Origin: Streptomyces sp. RPT161
Lineage (GTDB): Bacteria; Actinomycetota; Actinomycetes; Streptomycetales; Streptomycetaceae
NCBI RefSeq assembly: GCF_027533845.1
Contig: NZ_JAPZVN010000002.1
Location: 1-64,000 of the forward strand
Direction of reading: 5' to 3'
DNA: 64,000 nt
Shown here: positions 1 through 8,500 of the stretch, one piece after another
Layout: each line of letters opens with the position of its first letter
How positions within the stretch are numbered: position 1 is the stretch's first letter
Notes under the pieces: generated by a model
The model's input: the letters and a program-made list of their open reading frames with translations, nothing else
What the model was told of the DNA's origin: nothing
Database searches by the model: none
Position numbers and translations under genes: made by a program

Positions 1-63
1 CGCCGGGGCCGCGCCGCCGGGGCCGCGCCGCCGGGGCCGCGCCGCCGGGGCCGCGCCGCCGGG
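1..63. repeat. 14-bp GC-only tandem repeat, 4.5 copies
   Basis: The window opens with four perfect copies of the unit CGCCGGGGCCGCGC followed by half a unit ending at 63. It probably continues to the left of the window. The repeat is pure G and C, contains no visible gene and lies about 250 bases before the first coding region. A role is not evident; it could be a slipped-strand expansion. Confidence 0.9.
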
Positions 64-314
64 TGTGGCTGTGATCCGGTCGTGGCAAACCGCCCCCACG
101 ACCGTTCCCGTCGAGCACCCGTGAATTCACCAGATAAAGCGTCGTGAATTCGCGAGAATTCCAGCATTATCAAGCCGGATTATGGCCCTGCGACCCCCGC
201 GACCAGAGCTATATTTGAATTGTTCCCGGAAAACGGGAAAGGGGAAAGCCGCTAACGCCTTCGCGGAGGATATCCGTCACGGGTGAAGTGCGGCCAAAAA
301 CAGAAGGAGCCTGC
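64..314 (+). promoter_or_regulatory. Gene-free leader with repeated GAATTC motifs and a hairpin
   Basis: No gene is seen here. The stretch is clearly richer in A and T than its surroundings. GAATTC occurs three times in 40 bases (123-128, 146-151, 155-160); the first is the centre of the perfect palindrome GTGAATTCAC (121-130) and the second lies in GTGAATTCGC. Further on, TTCCCG (223-228) and CGGGAA (234-239) form a short inverted repeat with a five-base loop. These could be operator sites for the first plus-strand gene at 315, which has a good ribosome binding site (AAGGAG, 304-309). That role is inferred from position only. Confidence 0.35.
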
Positions 315-779
315 ATGAATGCAGAGCGCGTGATGAATGCGACCCGATTGCGGCCGGTGCACGCCGGGAACGTGATCGAGTTCGAGACCGTAGCCACCCC
401 CGAAATGCAATGGGCGGGCCTGGGCAGACTCGGCAGACCAGTAGTGATCCACGGTGAACTCGCCAGCGTCGAGGCCGACGTGGCCTGCGGCCGTGCGTAC
501 GCGCACATCACGGTCATGGCCGAGGTGGTAACAGGCGACGTGGCACGCCGGATCGGCATCGAGGCAGTCCTGGGGGCGCACCGCACCGTCACCTTGACCG
601 GCGAGGTGGGATTCCTGGCGGGCTGGCCGGTGATCTGCACCGGAGTACCCCTCACGTGCGGCGGGTTGACGTTCATGCCCGGTGCGTACCGCGCCATGCG
701 AGACCCATCCGACCTCGACACGTACGGCATCCGGTTTCGCGGCACCACCTACCGGCTGCCCGATCCGAGTGGGGTGTGA
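315..779 (+). CDS. Uncharacterised protein, 154 aa
   Basis: I do not recognise this protein. The ATG at 315 is preceded by AAGGAG at the right distance, so it is preferred over the ATG at 288. The 154-residue product is mostly predicted beta strand, with many Val, Thr and Gly residues, two Cys (one near residue 53, one near residue 105) and no signal peptide or membrane segment. The composition suggests a small soluble beta-rich domain. It starts the plus-strand cargo series of the mobile element and is followed seven bases later by another small gene, so the two are probably co-transcribed. Codon use matches the neighbours, which supports a real gene. Confidence 0.6.
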   Translation: MNAERVMNATRLRPVHAGNVIEFETVATPEMQWAGLGRLGRPVVIHGELASVEADVACGRAYAHITVMAEVVTGDVARRIGIEAVLGAHRTVTLTGEVGFLAGWPVICTGVPLTCGGLTFMPGAYRAMRDPSDLDTYGIRFRGTTYRLPDPSGV

Positions 780-786
780 GGCGGTC

Positions 787-969
787 ATGTATCCCGACAC
801 CGTGTTGCGCGTACTGCGCCAGCTGATCAGCCGGATCGACGAGATCTATGCCCACCGCGACCGTGACTGGTCCGGTGTCGCCATCGAGGCCCTGGAAGGC
901 ATCGACGCCCTCGACCGGTGGCTTACCCGGGGCGGGAAGTCGCCGACCGACTGGCACACCGGCAGCTGA
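787..969 (+). CDS. Small uncharacterised protein, 60 aa
   Basis: This is a short gene starting at ATG 787, seven bases after the preceding stop. The start MYPDTVLRVLRQLISRIDEI is followed by further predicted helix up to about residue 45, with alternating Leu/Ile and charged residues, giving a likely two-helix acidic protein. No known family is recognised. It ends at 969 and is followed by a strong hairpin (1003-1033), which suggests that the first two genes form a short transcription unit. Such small helical proteins are common as accessory genes in actinomycete conjugative elements, but no function can be assigned. Confidence 0.5.
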   Translation: MYPDTVLRVLRQLISRIDEIYAHRDRDWSGVAIEALEGIDALDRWLTRGGKSPTDWHTGS

Positions 970-1002
970 ACACCAACCCTGGCCCGTCATCAAGGCCAAC
1001 TC

Positions 1003-1033
1003 GCGCCGCCCGCAAGCCCCCTGCGGGCGGCGC
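1003..1033 (+). terminator. 12-bp perfect hairpin, probable terminator
   Basis: GCGCCGCCCGCA (1003-1014) and its exact reverse complement (1022-1033) enclose a seven-base loop. It lies 34 bases after the stop of the 60-aa gene and before the next ribosome binding site. There is no U-tract, which is usual for actinomycete terminators. Confidence 0.6.
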
Positions 1034-1076
1034 CACCCCCCACCCTGCGCGCCCCCTTTGTAGACGGAGAGCCCGT

Positions 1077-1217
1077 ATGCGCGACGCGTCTGACGACAAC
1101 GCCCCGGTCATCCCCCGCATCCCTCGGCCCAGATCACCGCTGGAGCCCATGACCCGACCGCCCGAACCGCCGCGTCGGCCTCACATCCCGCCGCCCACAC
1201 CGCCCGCCGAGAAGTAG
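1077..1217 (+). CDS. Possible short proline-rich peptide, 46 aa
   Basis: An ATG at 1077 follows a GGAGAG-type ribosome binding site (1067-1072) and opens a 46-codon frame ending at 1217. The product is acidic at the N terminus (MRDASDD) and then almost only Pro, Arg and Ser, with a PPTPP stretch near the C terminus. Low-complexity proline-rich frames arise easily by chance in GC-rich DNA, so this is only a candidate. It lies 40 bases before the MoxR-type gene. Confidence 0.35.
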   Translation: MRDASDDNAPVIPRIPRPRSPLEPMTRPPEPPRRPHIPPPTPPAEK

Positions 1218-1257
1218 CCGACCCCCCTCGCGACGCACACGATCGGAGCTACCTTCC

Positions 1258-2406
1258 ATGACCACGCCGCCAGCAGCTCAGGGCACTCCGGGGACTTCGA
1301 AGGCACGTCCGGGTGAGCTGCGAGCCCGGATCGCCGGAATCCTGGCCGCACAGCCGAGCATGTCGTTCACCGTGACCGAACTGGCCAACCAGCTTGGGCA
1401 TTCCGGCGGCGCGGTCGGCAACGCCCTGGAAACCCTTCTCGCCCGAGGGCAAGCCGCACGGATCGGCAATCAGCCCCGAACCTACCGGGCAACTGCCACC
1501 ACGACCGTCGCTGCGGCACACGGCCCGGCCACCACACCACCCAGCCAAAGCCGCGCCACTCCAAACCCCGCCCTGCCGACGACGGCAACGCCCTCTGCCT
1601 CACGGGGCAGACCGGTGCCGATCATGCGGCCCAACGGGCAGCGCTACCACCCAAGGGCCTTGGCGAACCTGCCTGATGTGGAGGCGCTGCGGCGGCTGCG
1701 CGAGGCGAACGTCCCGGTCCTCCTCTATGGCCCTCCGGGCACGGGCAAGACCTCACTGATCGAGGCGGCGTTCGGCGACTTGATCACGGTGGCCGGGGAC
1801 GGCGACACCACGGTCGGCGACCTGATCGGCGAATACACCCAAAACGCCAGCGGCGGCTACGAGTTCAACTACGGCCCCCTCGTCACCGCGATGCAGGAAG
1901 GCCGCGCCCTGCTCCTGGACGATGCCACGCTGATCTCGCCAAAGGTGTTGGCGGCGCTGTATCCGGCGATGGACGGCCGCAGGCAGATCCAGGTCAAGGC
2001 CCACAAAGGCGAGACCATCACGGCCGACGACGGGTTTTACGTGATCGCCGGTCACAATCCGGGTGTACACGGTGCGATCCTCACCGAAGCCCTCGCCTCG
2101 CGGTTCAGTGTGCAGATCCAGGTGGGCTCCGACTACGACCTGGCCGCCGCCTTGAAAATCAACGGGACGGCGGTGCGCATCGCCCGCAACATCGCCACCC
2201 GCCAACAGACCGGCGAGGTCGGCTGGGCACCACAACTACGCGAACTGATCGCGTTCCAAAAGATCGCCGACGTCCTCGGGCCAGAGGCCGCCTTCGCCAA
2301 CCTGGTCGGGATCGCCCCCGTAGAGGACCGCGACACGATCGCCGAGATCGTCACGAAGGCCACCGGCAAACCCGTCACCGCCCTCGCCCTCGGCCGCCAA
2401 CTCTGA
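1258..2406 (+). CDS. MoxR-type AAA+ ATPase with N-terminal winged helix
   Basis: This 382-residue protein has two parts. Residues about 20-80 form a winged-helix domain (FTVTELANQLG and GAVGNALETL are its recognisable pieces). After a Pro/Thr-rich linker, residues about 120-380 form an AAA+ ATPase of the MoxR/CbbQ/dynein-related kind: Walker A GPPGTGKTS (about 158-166), Walker B ALLLDDA (about 218-224), and GHNP as sensor-1 region. MoxR ATPases usually work as chaperones together with a VWA-domain partner encoded next to them, and exactly such a gene follows 53 bases downstream. The DNA-binding-like front end is unusual for MoxR proteins and is closely similar to the C-terminal domain of the protein at 12700-13476. 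The start at 1258 has an upstream CGGAG. Confidence 0.85.
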   Translation: MTTPPAAQGTPGTSKARPGELRARIAGILAAQPSMSFTVTELANQLGHSGGAVGNALETLLARGQAARIGNQPRTYRATATTTVAAAHGPATTPPSQSRATPNPALPTTATPSASRGRPVPIMRPNGQRYHPRALANLPDVEALRRLREANVPVLLYGPPGTGKTSLIEAAFGDLITVAGDGDTTVGDLIGEYTQNASGGYEFNYGPLVTAMQEGRALLLDDATLISPKVLAALYPAMDGRRQIQVKAHKGETITADDGFYVIAGHNPGVHGAILTEALASRFSVQIQVGSDYDLAAALKINGTAVRIARNIATRQQTGEVGWAPQLRELIAFQKIADVLGPEAAFANLVGIAPVEDRDTIAEIVTKATGKPVTALALGRQL

Positions 2407-2459
2407 CACCGAACCACACCCACACCCCCCTTCCACCTCACGAAAGCGAACGATCCGCC

Positions 2460-4274
2460 ATGCCCACGCACACCCACATCCACCACGCCCCGCCGCCGGT
2501 GAGCGAGACCGAGCTGGCCACCGCCCGCTGGGAGGACGACGGCGGCCCGGCCATCGAACTGCGCCCAACGTCGAAAGCCGAGCAGTGGCTGCGTGTCTCG
2601 GCCGCGTTGACCGAGCGCCTCCCCGACCTCGCGGGCCGCGACGACGTGATCGTCACCTGCGAGGCAGACGGCACCGTCTCCGGAGCCCCCGCCGCCTTCT
2701 TCCCCGACCTGGCCACGATCGAGATCGACACCACCGTCTTCGCCCCGCACCACCCCGCCACCCTCGACCCCAAGCAGCCCGGCGACGAGGAACGCTACCC
2801 AGCCGCCTGGGGAGCACTGGTCCACGAGGCCGCACACGCAGCCCATAGCACCTGGACCACTCCACCACCCTTGCGCGGAACGGCGGTTGATACGGCAGGG
2901 CAGTTGCTGGAGGAGTCCCGGGCCGAACGCGCGCACCTCGCCCGGCGCCCCGCAGACCGCCGATTCCTCCGGGCAACTGTCGGCGCCTTGGTCATGCCGG
3001 ATTTCACCGCCGAGGCACCGGCCGATGCCTGGCAGGCCGCCTGCGCCGCAGCCTTGATCCTGGCCCGCCGCGACGCCGGAATCCTCGACGCGGATGAGAC
3101 CAAGTCTCTCGAAGACACCGTCACCAGCATCCTCGGCGGCGACCTCCTGGCCACCCTCACTGCCATCTGGCAAGCCGCCCACCACACCGCCGACACCGAC
3201 ACGCAAGCGATGCTGGACCACGCCCGCGCCTGGTGCACCGCACTCGGCGCGAACCCCGACCAGCCCGAACCCGTCCCCGCACCCGACAGTGGACACGCGG
3301 GCGTGTTGGCCGAGGCGATCGGCAAGGTCGTACGAGGCGTAGCGGCGCACGAGGCCGCGCTGGCTGCTGCGCAGGCGGCGATCGCCGCCGCAGCTTCCGC
3401 CCGCCGCAAAGCGAAGGCCGCCAAGGCGGCGCACGAGTGGCAAGCCGCCCAGATCGCCGCCCGCGTCTTCGCACCCGGCGCACGCCCCTTCACGCCCGGA
3501 CAGCCACATCCTGGCTCGCGCGCCCACTCGCCGATCACCGGCACCCGCCCCCCAACCCCGGCCGAAAAGGCGGCTGCCGGACAGCTGGCGCGCGCGTTGC
3601 GGGCCGCCGCCTACCGCGAGCGCACCGAGACCGTCACCGCTTCTGCCGCCCCGCCCGGACGGCTGAACATGCGCGGCGCCCTCGCGCGGGACGCGCAAAG
3701 GGCGGCAGGCGCTACCCCGACCGCGCTGCCCTGGATCCACACCCAGCGCCGCCCCACTCCCAGCCCACCACTGCGGGTCGGGATCGCGGTCGACGTCTCC
3801 GGATCAATGCGGGCCGCTACCGCCCCGATCGCCTCGGCCGCCTGGATCGCTGCCAAAGCCACAGCCCTCACCGACCCCAACTCCCGCACCGCAACCGTCG
3901 CCTACCACACCTCCCTCACCGCGATCACCACACCCGGCCGCGCCCCGCACCACGTCACCGAGTTCGCAGCAACCGGTATGGGCCACAGCCTCGCCGAAGC
4001 GATCGACGCCCTGACCGCCGGGTTGGAACTGGCGAAAGCGGGCGCGGGCCGACTGCTGGTGATCGCCTCCGACGGCTACTACACGACAGACGAAGCAGCC
4101 GCAGCAGCCGAGCGCATCACCGGCCTGCGCAACGCGGGGTGCGCGGTGTTGTGGCTGGCCTTCGCCCCCGACCCCCGGCCCCTGCCCGGCGCCACCCTCC
4201 TGGAACTCGGCGACCCAGCCCGCGCCGCCGCAGCGATCGCCAAAGCCGCAACCACCGCCATCACCACCCACTAA
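2460..4274 (+). CDS. Metallopeptidase-like plus VWA-domain protein, partner of MoxR ATPase
   Basis: The 604-residue protein has an N-terminal region with HEAAH at residues 122-126 and a helix with EES about 30 residues later, the layout of a zincin metallopeptidase. The middle is alanine-rich helix. A C-terminal VWA domain begins with the MIDAS motif DVSGS (445-449) and has a later Thr and SDGYY region. This architecture is that of the DUF2201 family (metallopeptidase-like domain plus VWA-like domain), usually encoded with a MoxR ATPase, as here. VWA domains bind a metal and a protein partner; the presumed role is remodelling or cleavage of a target recruited by the ATPase. The target is unknown. 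There is no signal peptide, so it should be cytoplasmic. Confidence 0.8.
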   Translation: MPTHTHIHHAPPPVSETELATARWEDDGGPAIELRPTSKAEQWLRVSAALTERLPDLAGRDDVIVTCEADGTVSGAPAAFFPDLATIEIDTTVFAPHHPATLDPKQPGDEERYPAAWGALVHEAAHAAHSTWTTPPPLRGTAVDTAGQLLEESRAERAHLARRPADRRFLRATVGALVMPDFTAEAPADAWQAACAAALILARRDAGILDADETKSLEDTVTSILGGDLLATLTAIWQAAHHTADTDTQAMLDHARAWCTALGANPDQPEPVPAPDSGHAGVLAEAIGKVVRGVAAHEAALAAAQAAIAAAASARRKAKAAKAAHEWQAAQIAARVFAPGARPFTPGQPHPGSRAHSPITGTRPPTPAEKAAAGQLARALRAAAYRERTETVTASAAPPGRLNMRGALARDAQRAAGATPTALPWIHTQRRPTPSPPLRVGIAVDVSGSMRAATAPIASAAWIAAKATALTDPNSRTATVAYHTSLTAITTPGRAPHHVTEFAATGMGHSLAEAIDALTAGLELAKAGAGRLLVIASDGYYTTDEAAAAAERITGLRNAGCAVLWLAFAPDPRPLPGATLLELGDPARAAAAIAKAATTAITTH

Positions 4275-4306
4275 CCCCCCGCCATGGACACATTACGGAG
4301 ACCGAC

Positions 4307-4519
4307 ATGGCCGTATCACTCAAGACCCTCCACGCCATGTGGCGGGGCCTGAAAACCGACCAGATCATCCGCGTAACCGCCCACCGTGGCACACCACCCC
4401 GCGCCTTCGACGGCCGCGTCCTTGCCGTCGGGACCGAAGGGCTCTGGGGACTCACCTACGACGACGGCGAAACCCACTGGATCGACGCCGACCAGCTCGA
4501 ACACGCCGAAGTCCACTAA
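4307..4519 (+). CDS. Small SH3-like protein, 70 aa, uncharacterised
   Basis: The ATG at 4307 has ACGGAG upstream (4294-4299). The 70-residue product starts with a short helix (LHAMWRGLKTDQ) and continues as short strands ending in DDGETHWIDADQLEHAEVH. The pattern of strands and the W-I-D-A ending resemble small SH3-like or DUF4314-like beta-barrel domains, of which there is a clear example at 12383-12577. It follows the VWA gene by 32 bases and is likely in the same transcript. No specific function can be given. Confidence 0.6.
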   Translation: MAVSLKTLHAMWRGLKTDQIIRVTAHRGTPPRAFDGRVLAVGTEGLWGLTYDDGETHWIDADQLEHAEVH

Positions 4520-4656
4520 CCACCCAACAATCCAGCCCCGGACACCGGCGCGACGTCAACACAACAGACGTTTCCTGCTTCGCCACTCCTCGCCCCACCC
4601 ACGCACCGAACAGGCGCTCCGGCCTGCTTCGAGATCCCCGAAGGGAGACCCCCATC

Positions 4657-4964
4657 ATGACCAACCCACGCCCCGTGCGGTCGTTCGAGCAGTGGTACGC
4701 GTCGCTTCCCAAGGTGACCCCCGCTATCTGGCGGGCAACCACGGCTACTACGGCACACCAGGCCTGGCCCCGCTGGAGGAGGCCGGGTGGCTGCACCTGT
4801 CCGACGAACTCGGCACCAGCCGGTACTTCGCCGCCGACGGACGCCGGTGCGTCACCTTCCGTCCCGACGAACAGCAACTCCTCGACTGCGCATTGCACCC
4901 CTTGTGGGAGGCGGCCAGGCTGGGCCCCGGTCCACCGCCCGCCGTACGCTCAGGCGGGCGGTGA
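4657..4964 (+). pseudogene. Frameshifted small gene of unknown function
   Basis: The ATG at 4657 has a good site (AAGGGAG) and opens a convincing start, MTNPRPVRSFEQWYASLPKV. After about residue 23 this frame degenerates into Arg/Thr/Pro-rich sequence, while the frame one base away becomes convincing: YLAGNHGYYGTPGLAPLEEA and onward to a stop at 4962-4964, with typical codon use. The switch falls near a run of five C (about 4717-4722). One lost or gained base would make a single protein of about 100 residues. It may be a real frameshift, a sequencing error or, less likely, recoding. Family unknown. Confidence 0.55.
4933..4963 (+). terminator. 11-bp perfect hairpin at gene end
   Basis: CACCGCCCGCC (4933-4943) and its exact complement (4953-4963) flank a nine-base loop. 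It overlaps the stop of the broken gene and closes the plus-strand cargo series; the next genes run on the other strand. No U-tract follows. Confidence 0.6.
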
Positions 4965-5286
4965 CCTTGCTGGGCCTTGGGCCGTCTGGTGAAGGTGGGC
5001 ATCTCGTCACCTCGGCCTCAAAGGTCAGCTCACCGGTGGTGGGGGTGACCACAGCGTGCGAATGTTGCCGCTCGACCTGCCGGGGCACGGGTACATGACC
5101 GGCCGGCGTGATCAAACACGCGTCATCGAAGGCGGCATCAGGTGCCCCTGATGCGTGTGGAGATCGCATCTCGCGGGTGTTCACTTCTTCCGGTTACATG
5201 GGGCCCTGGACAAGTCCAATCACCCAAGTCACAGAGCGCCCGCGTTGTCGTATCCGACAGGCAGGCAATCGATCGGTGGATCGAGG
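4965..5286. other. Gene-free stretch between convergent genes
   Basis: No convincing gene is seen on either strand. It contains one inverted repeat, GCATCAGG (5135-5142) and CCTGATGC (5147-5154), with a four-base loop. This could terminate the minus-strand toxin/immunity transcript. Open frames here lack ribosome binding sites and have non-coding base composition. Confidence 0.4.
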
Positions 5287-5535
5287 CTAAACCGGTTTGT
5301 CGCCCAGGGAGGACTGAACGTCCTGCCAACCTTCGTGCCGGTCTCGCCACGATGCGCTCTCGTAGAGAGCTGTTTTTGCTTCCGGCAACGACAGGCCCAG
5401 AACTTTGGAAGCGACGTAGATCGCCTCGATCGGAGACATTCCGAGATCACGCAGTTCTTGAAGCACCACCTCTTTTTCCGTTGGCCCGTTTTCGATGAAC
5501 CTCGATGCGAGCGCATCCAAGCGCGATCGGTCCAC
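5287..5535 (-). CDS. Probable immunity protein, L7/L12 C-terminal-like
   Basis: This 82-residue acidic protein starts at GTG 5535, two bases after the stop of the large toxin gene, with its ribosome binding site (AGGAGGG) placed over the toxin stop codon. That tight coupling is typical of toxin-immunity pairs. The middle (LRDLGMSPIEAIYVASKVLG followed by LSLPEAKTAL) resembles the C-terminal domain of ribosomal protein L7/L12, where the corresponding helix-loop-helix reads like GLGLKEAKDLV. It ends with a Trp-rich tail (SASWRDRHEGW). The presumed role is to bind and block the toxin domain at the C terminus of the neighbouring protein in the producing cell. Immunity function is inferred from position and size. 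Confidence 0.65.
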   Translation of the reverse strand: MDRSRLDALASRFIENGPTEKEVVLQELRDLGMSPIEAIYVASKVLGLSLPEAKTALYESASWRDRHEGWQDVQSSLGDKPV

Positions 5536-5537
5536 GC

Positions 5538-8500
5538 CTACCCTCCTGCCAGGATCTTCTCCACGTCCAGGACCATGGAGCCAGGACGCTTGAATATCGT
5601 TCCATCCGCTTTCGGAATGTGACGCTCGTAGTTGAGCACGACAGTCTTGAATCCCTCGGTATGCGCCTGCTTCGCCAGCGCGTATTTCATGTCCCTGAGC
5701 GCATCGGGGCCGACAGGTGCTCGGCTGAGCCCGTCAGTTCCCTTCGGGAAGACCATGAAGCCGTCCAGGTACACCGTGTCACTGGCCGTGCGCACTGTCG
5801 CCATGGTCTCAACCGTCTGACCAGATGCCTCGAATGCGTCATCCCAGATCTCACCATCGACGAACCGAAGGCATCCGTCGCTGTTGTGAACGAGTACGGG
5901 AGTGCCGCCTGCGAGTACATAGTACGTGTGCAGGCCGTCAACGGTCAGGTTGTATGTGCGTGCCTGCTGGTCGAAGGCGCGGTTGGCGAGGACCTTGACG
6001 ACGGTTCCGTGCGTGCTCAGCAGCGTTGCGCCCGGTGTCAGGTCCTTGGTCTTGACCCAGCTGTGCGTCGCCGGGCTCCAAAACGGGTGCTCGTCGGTCG
6101 CGACGAGTTTGGCTGAGCCCTTGTCGCCGCTTTTGAGTGTGAGTTCGTCGAAGTGCTTGTCGCCATCGGTGACGATCGGCCGGATCACACGCCGTGGTGC
6201 TGTCCGGCCGGTTGTCGGGTCGGTGGCGAGGACCGTGTCGCCTGCTCGGATGCCTTCGATGTTGCGGGTGAAGCCGTCCGCCATCAGGACTTTCGTGCCG
6301 GATGGGAAGCACTGGCCGCACAACTTGCGGCCCCATCGCACGGCCCGCAGCATTTCCTCGGACCGGTGGAGGATCTCCAGCTTGGAGGAGAATGCTGCGT
6401 TGGCCAGGAGTTCTACGCAGGCGCCTGCTTCGAAGTGCGCGCAGTTCTGGAGTTGGTCGAGCCCGAGGAAGCTCTTCTCCGTGTTCCACAGCTGCTGCCC
6501 TGCGGCATCCACGGCCGGGCCCTCGGCGATGATCTCGCAGGCAACCGGGTTGTGCTGGCACCACCGTGCCGGGTGATCCGCCGCTTCGCAGCCGAGGATT
6601 CCGCACCGGTACAGCTCCCGGGCCTTCTCCCCTTCTGCGTTCTTCACGTCCTGCTGGCGTGCTTGGCGCTCGGCCTCCTCGGTCTTGAGAGCGGCGCGGA
6701 AGGCATCGTCGAACGCCTTGGCCGCCGCGTCGTGGTCCTTGCCCGCAGCGATCGCTGAGGCGCGAGCGGCGTCGGCCGACTTCCAGGAGCTGGTAGCCGA
6801 CACCTGTGCCAATGTCGCGGAGATCGACGCGTCTATCGCCGAGTCGTCCGCGTCTTGGGCCGACTGGTCGGCGTCTGCCGCCGCCTTGCGGGCGGTCTTG
6901 GCTGCGGCTGCTGCGTTCGCGGCCGAATCCTCCGCCTCTTTGGCGGACTTGGCAGCCTGCTCGGCGTAGCTCTTGGCCTCGTTGGCTGACGTCGCCGCCT
7001 GCTTGGCGTAACCGGCGGCCTCCTGCGCCGCCTTACGTGCGGTGGCCGCAGCCTGACCAGCCTCCGCGGCGTTCTTCTGGGCCGTTGCCGCGATTCCAGC
7101 TGCCTCCGCAATGAGCTGCTGCACTTGGGCGAGGTGGGTCGCGGACAGCAGATCCTGGCGCTGTGCCTTGTACTGCCCGACGGAGATGAAAACGTGGAGC
7201 AGGTCCGCCGGGCCTTCCAGCGCGATGCGGGCCTCAGCTTGGACTTCAGGTCCGCCACTGTCGTTCAGCTGCGCGGCGCGGAGGCGTTCGTCCTGGATAC
7301 GGGCGTTGTACTGGCCCGTGGTGATGAACTCGCGGTACTTGTCCAAGGATCCGGAGCTGAGTGCGGCGTCGCCTTCTCGCTGAACTACCGACCCGCCGCT
7401 GGAGATGATCTGGGCGATGTGGACCCGGAAGTCCTGCTCTCCGGCCTGGTACTGGCCAGTGGTCAGAAACGCCCTGATCTGGTCGGCATTGCCTTTAAGG
7501 GCTTCCTGCGCGGCGGTGCGGACCGAGTTGAGACTGCTTTCTTGCGCCAGAGTCTCAACGCGGTATCGGTCGTCTTGTTCGGCGGCCTGCTTCCAGCCGG
7601 TCCGGGCGTAGTCCGTAATCTCCAGATCGGTGCCCGCCAGCGCCGCCTCGGCGGCGGCGGAACTCCACGGACCACCGGTCTCGGCGATACCCAAAGCGAT
7701 CTTGCGGGCCTGCGGGGCGATAGCCTTCGGGTCGGCGCCCGGCTGGGACGCCTGCTCGGACAGCCGACCGGCTTGGGCATCCAGGTCCTTGGTCTGCTGG
7801 AGGGCCGCTTGCTGCGCGGCAGTGCGCCGGTCCTGTTGTGCCTTGAGGTCTTGAGCCTTGGCGATGCCCTCATTGGTGCGGGTGGTCAGTTCCTCGGCGT
7901 CGATTTTGCGGGCCAGGTCGTAGGTCTTCTTGGCCTTGGCGACCGCGTCACTGGCCGCGTTGGCGGCGTCCTGCGCCGCCTTCGCGTGTTCCGTTGACTG
8001 TTGGGCGGCGGTGGCGGCCTGGCCGGCGTGGGCTGCGGCGTCATCGGCGGCCTTGGCGGCGTTGTCCGCATGAGTGGCAGCCGAGTTGGCGGCATCGCGT
8101 GCGTCACGGGCGGCCGAGGCAGACTGGTTCGCCAGGTCTTCCGCGGCACTGGCGGCGCGAGCGGCTTCGCGTGCGTGACGGTGCGCAGAGGCTGCGGCGT
8201 TACTGGCCTCGTCGGAGTGGGCACCGGCCTGGTCAGCGTAGGCGTTGGCCTGGTCCGCTGCGTCCGCGGCCGCATCAGCGTTGGCACCAGCCCCAGCCGC
8301 CGCCTTGGCCGCCGCTGCCGCGTCACTGGCCGCGTTCCCAGCCTGGTCGGCAGCGTCCGCTGCCAGCCGGGCACCCTTGGCGGCGTCCCGGGCGTCTTCG
8401 GCGGCCTTACGAGCGGTGGCCGCCTGGGTCGCATTGGAGGCCGCGTCAGCTGCTGCGTCGCGGGCCCGGGAGGCGGCCTCTGCTGCACCAGCCGCTGCCG

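Noticed and set aside
1..63. CRISPR-like repeats
   Set aside because: The repeats are direct tandem 14-mers without spacers and no cas genes are present.
64..314. Left attachment site of the conjugative element
   Set aside because: No copy of the tRNA-Arg 3' sequence is present here; the end must be further left.
2133..3740. Long minus-strand open frame opposite the VWA gene
   Set aside because: Composition is Gly/Arg-rich and mirrors the high-GC third positions of the plus-strand gene; it has no recognisable domain.
3233..4519. Plus-strand 428-codon frame rich in Arg and Pro
   Set aside because: It is the shifted frame of the VWA gene, without domains or ribosome binding site.
5142..6116. 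Several plus-strand frames opposite the immunity gene and toxin end
   Set aside because: They overlap well-supported minus-strand genes and have no family features.
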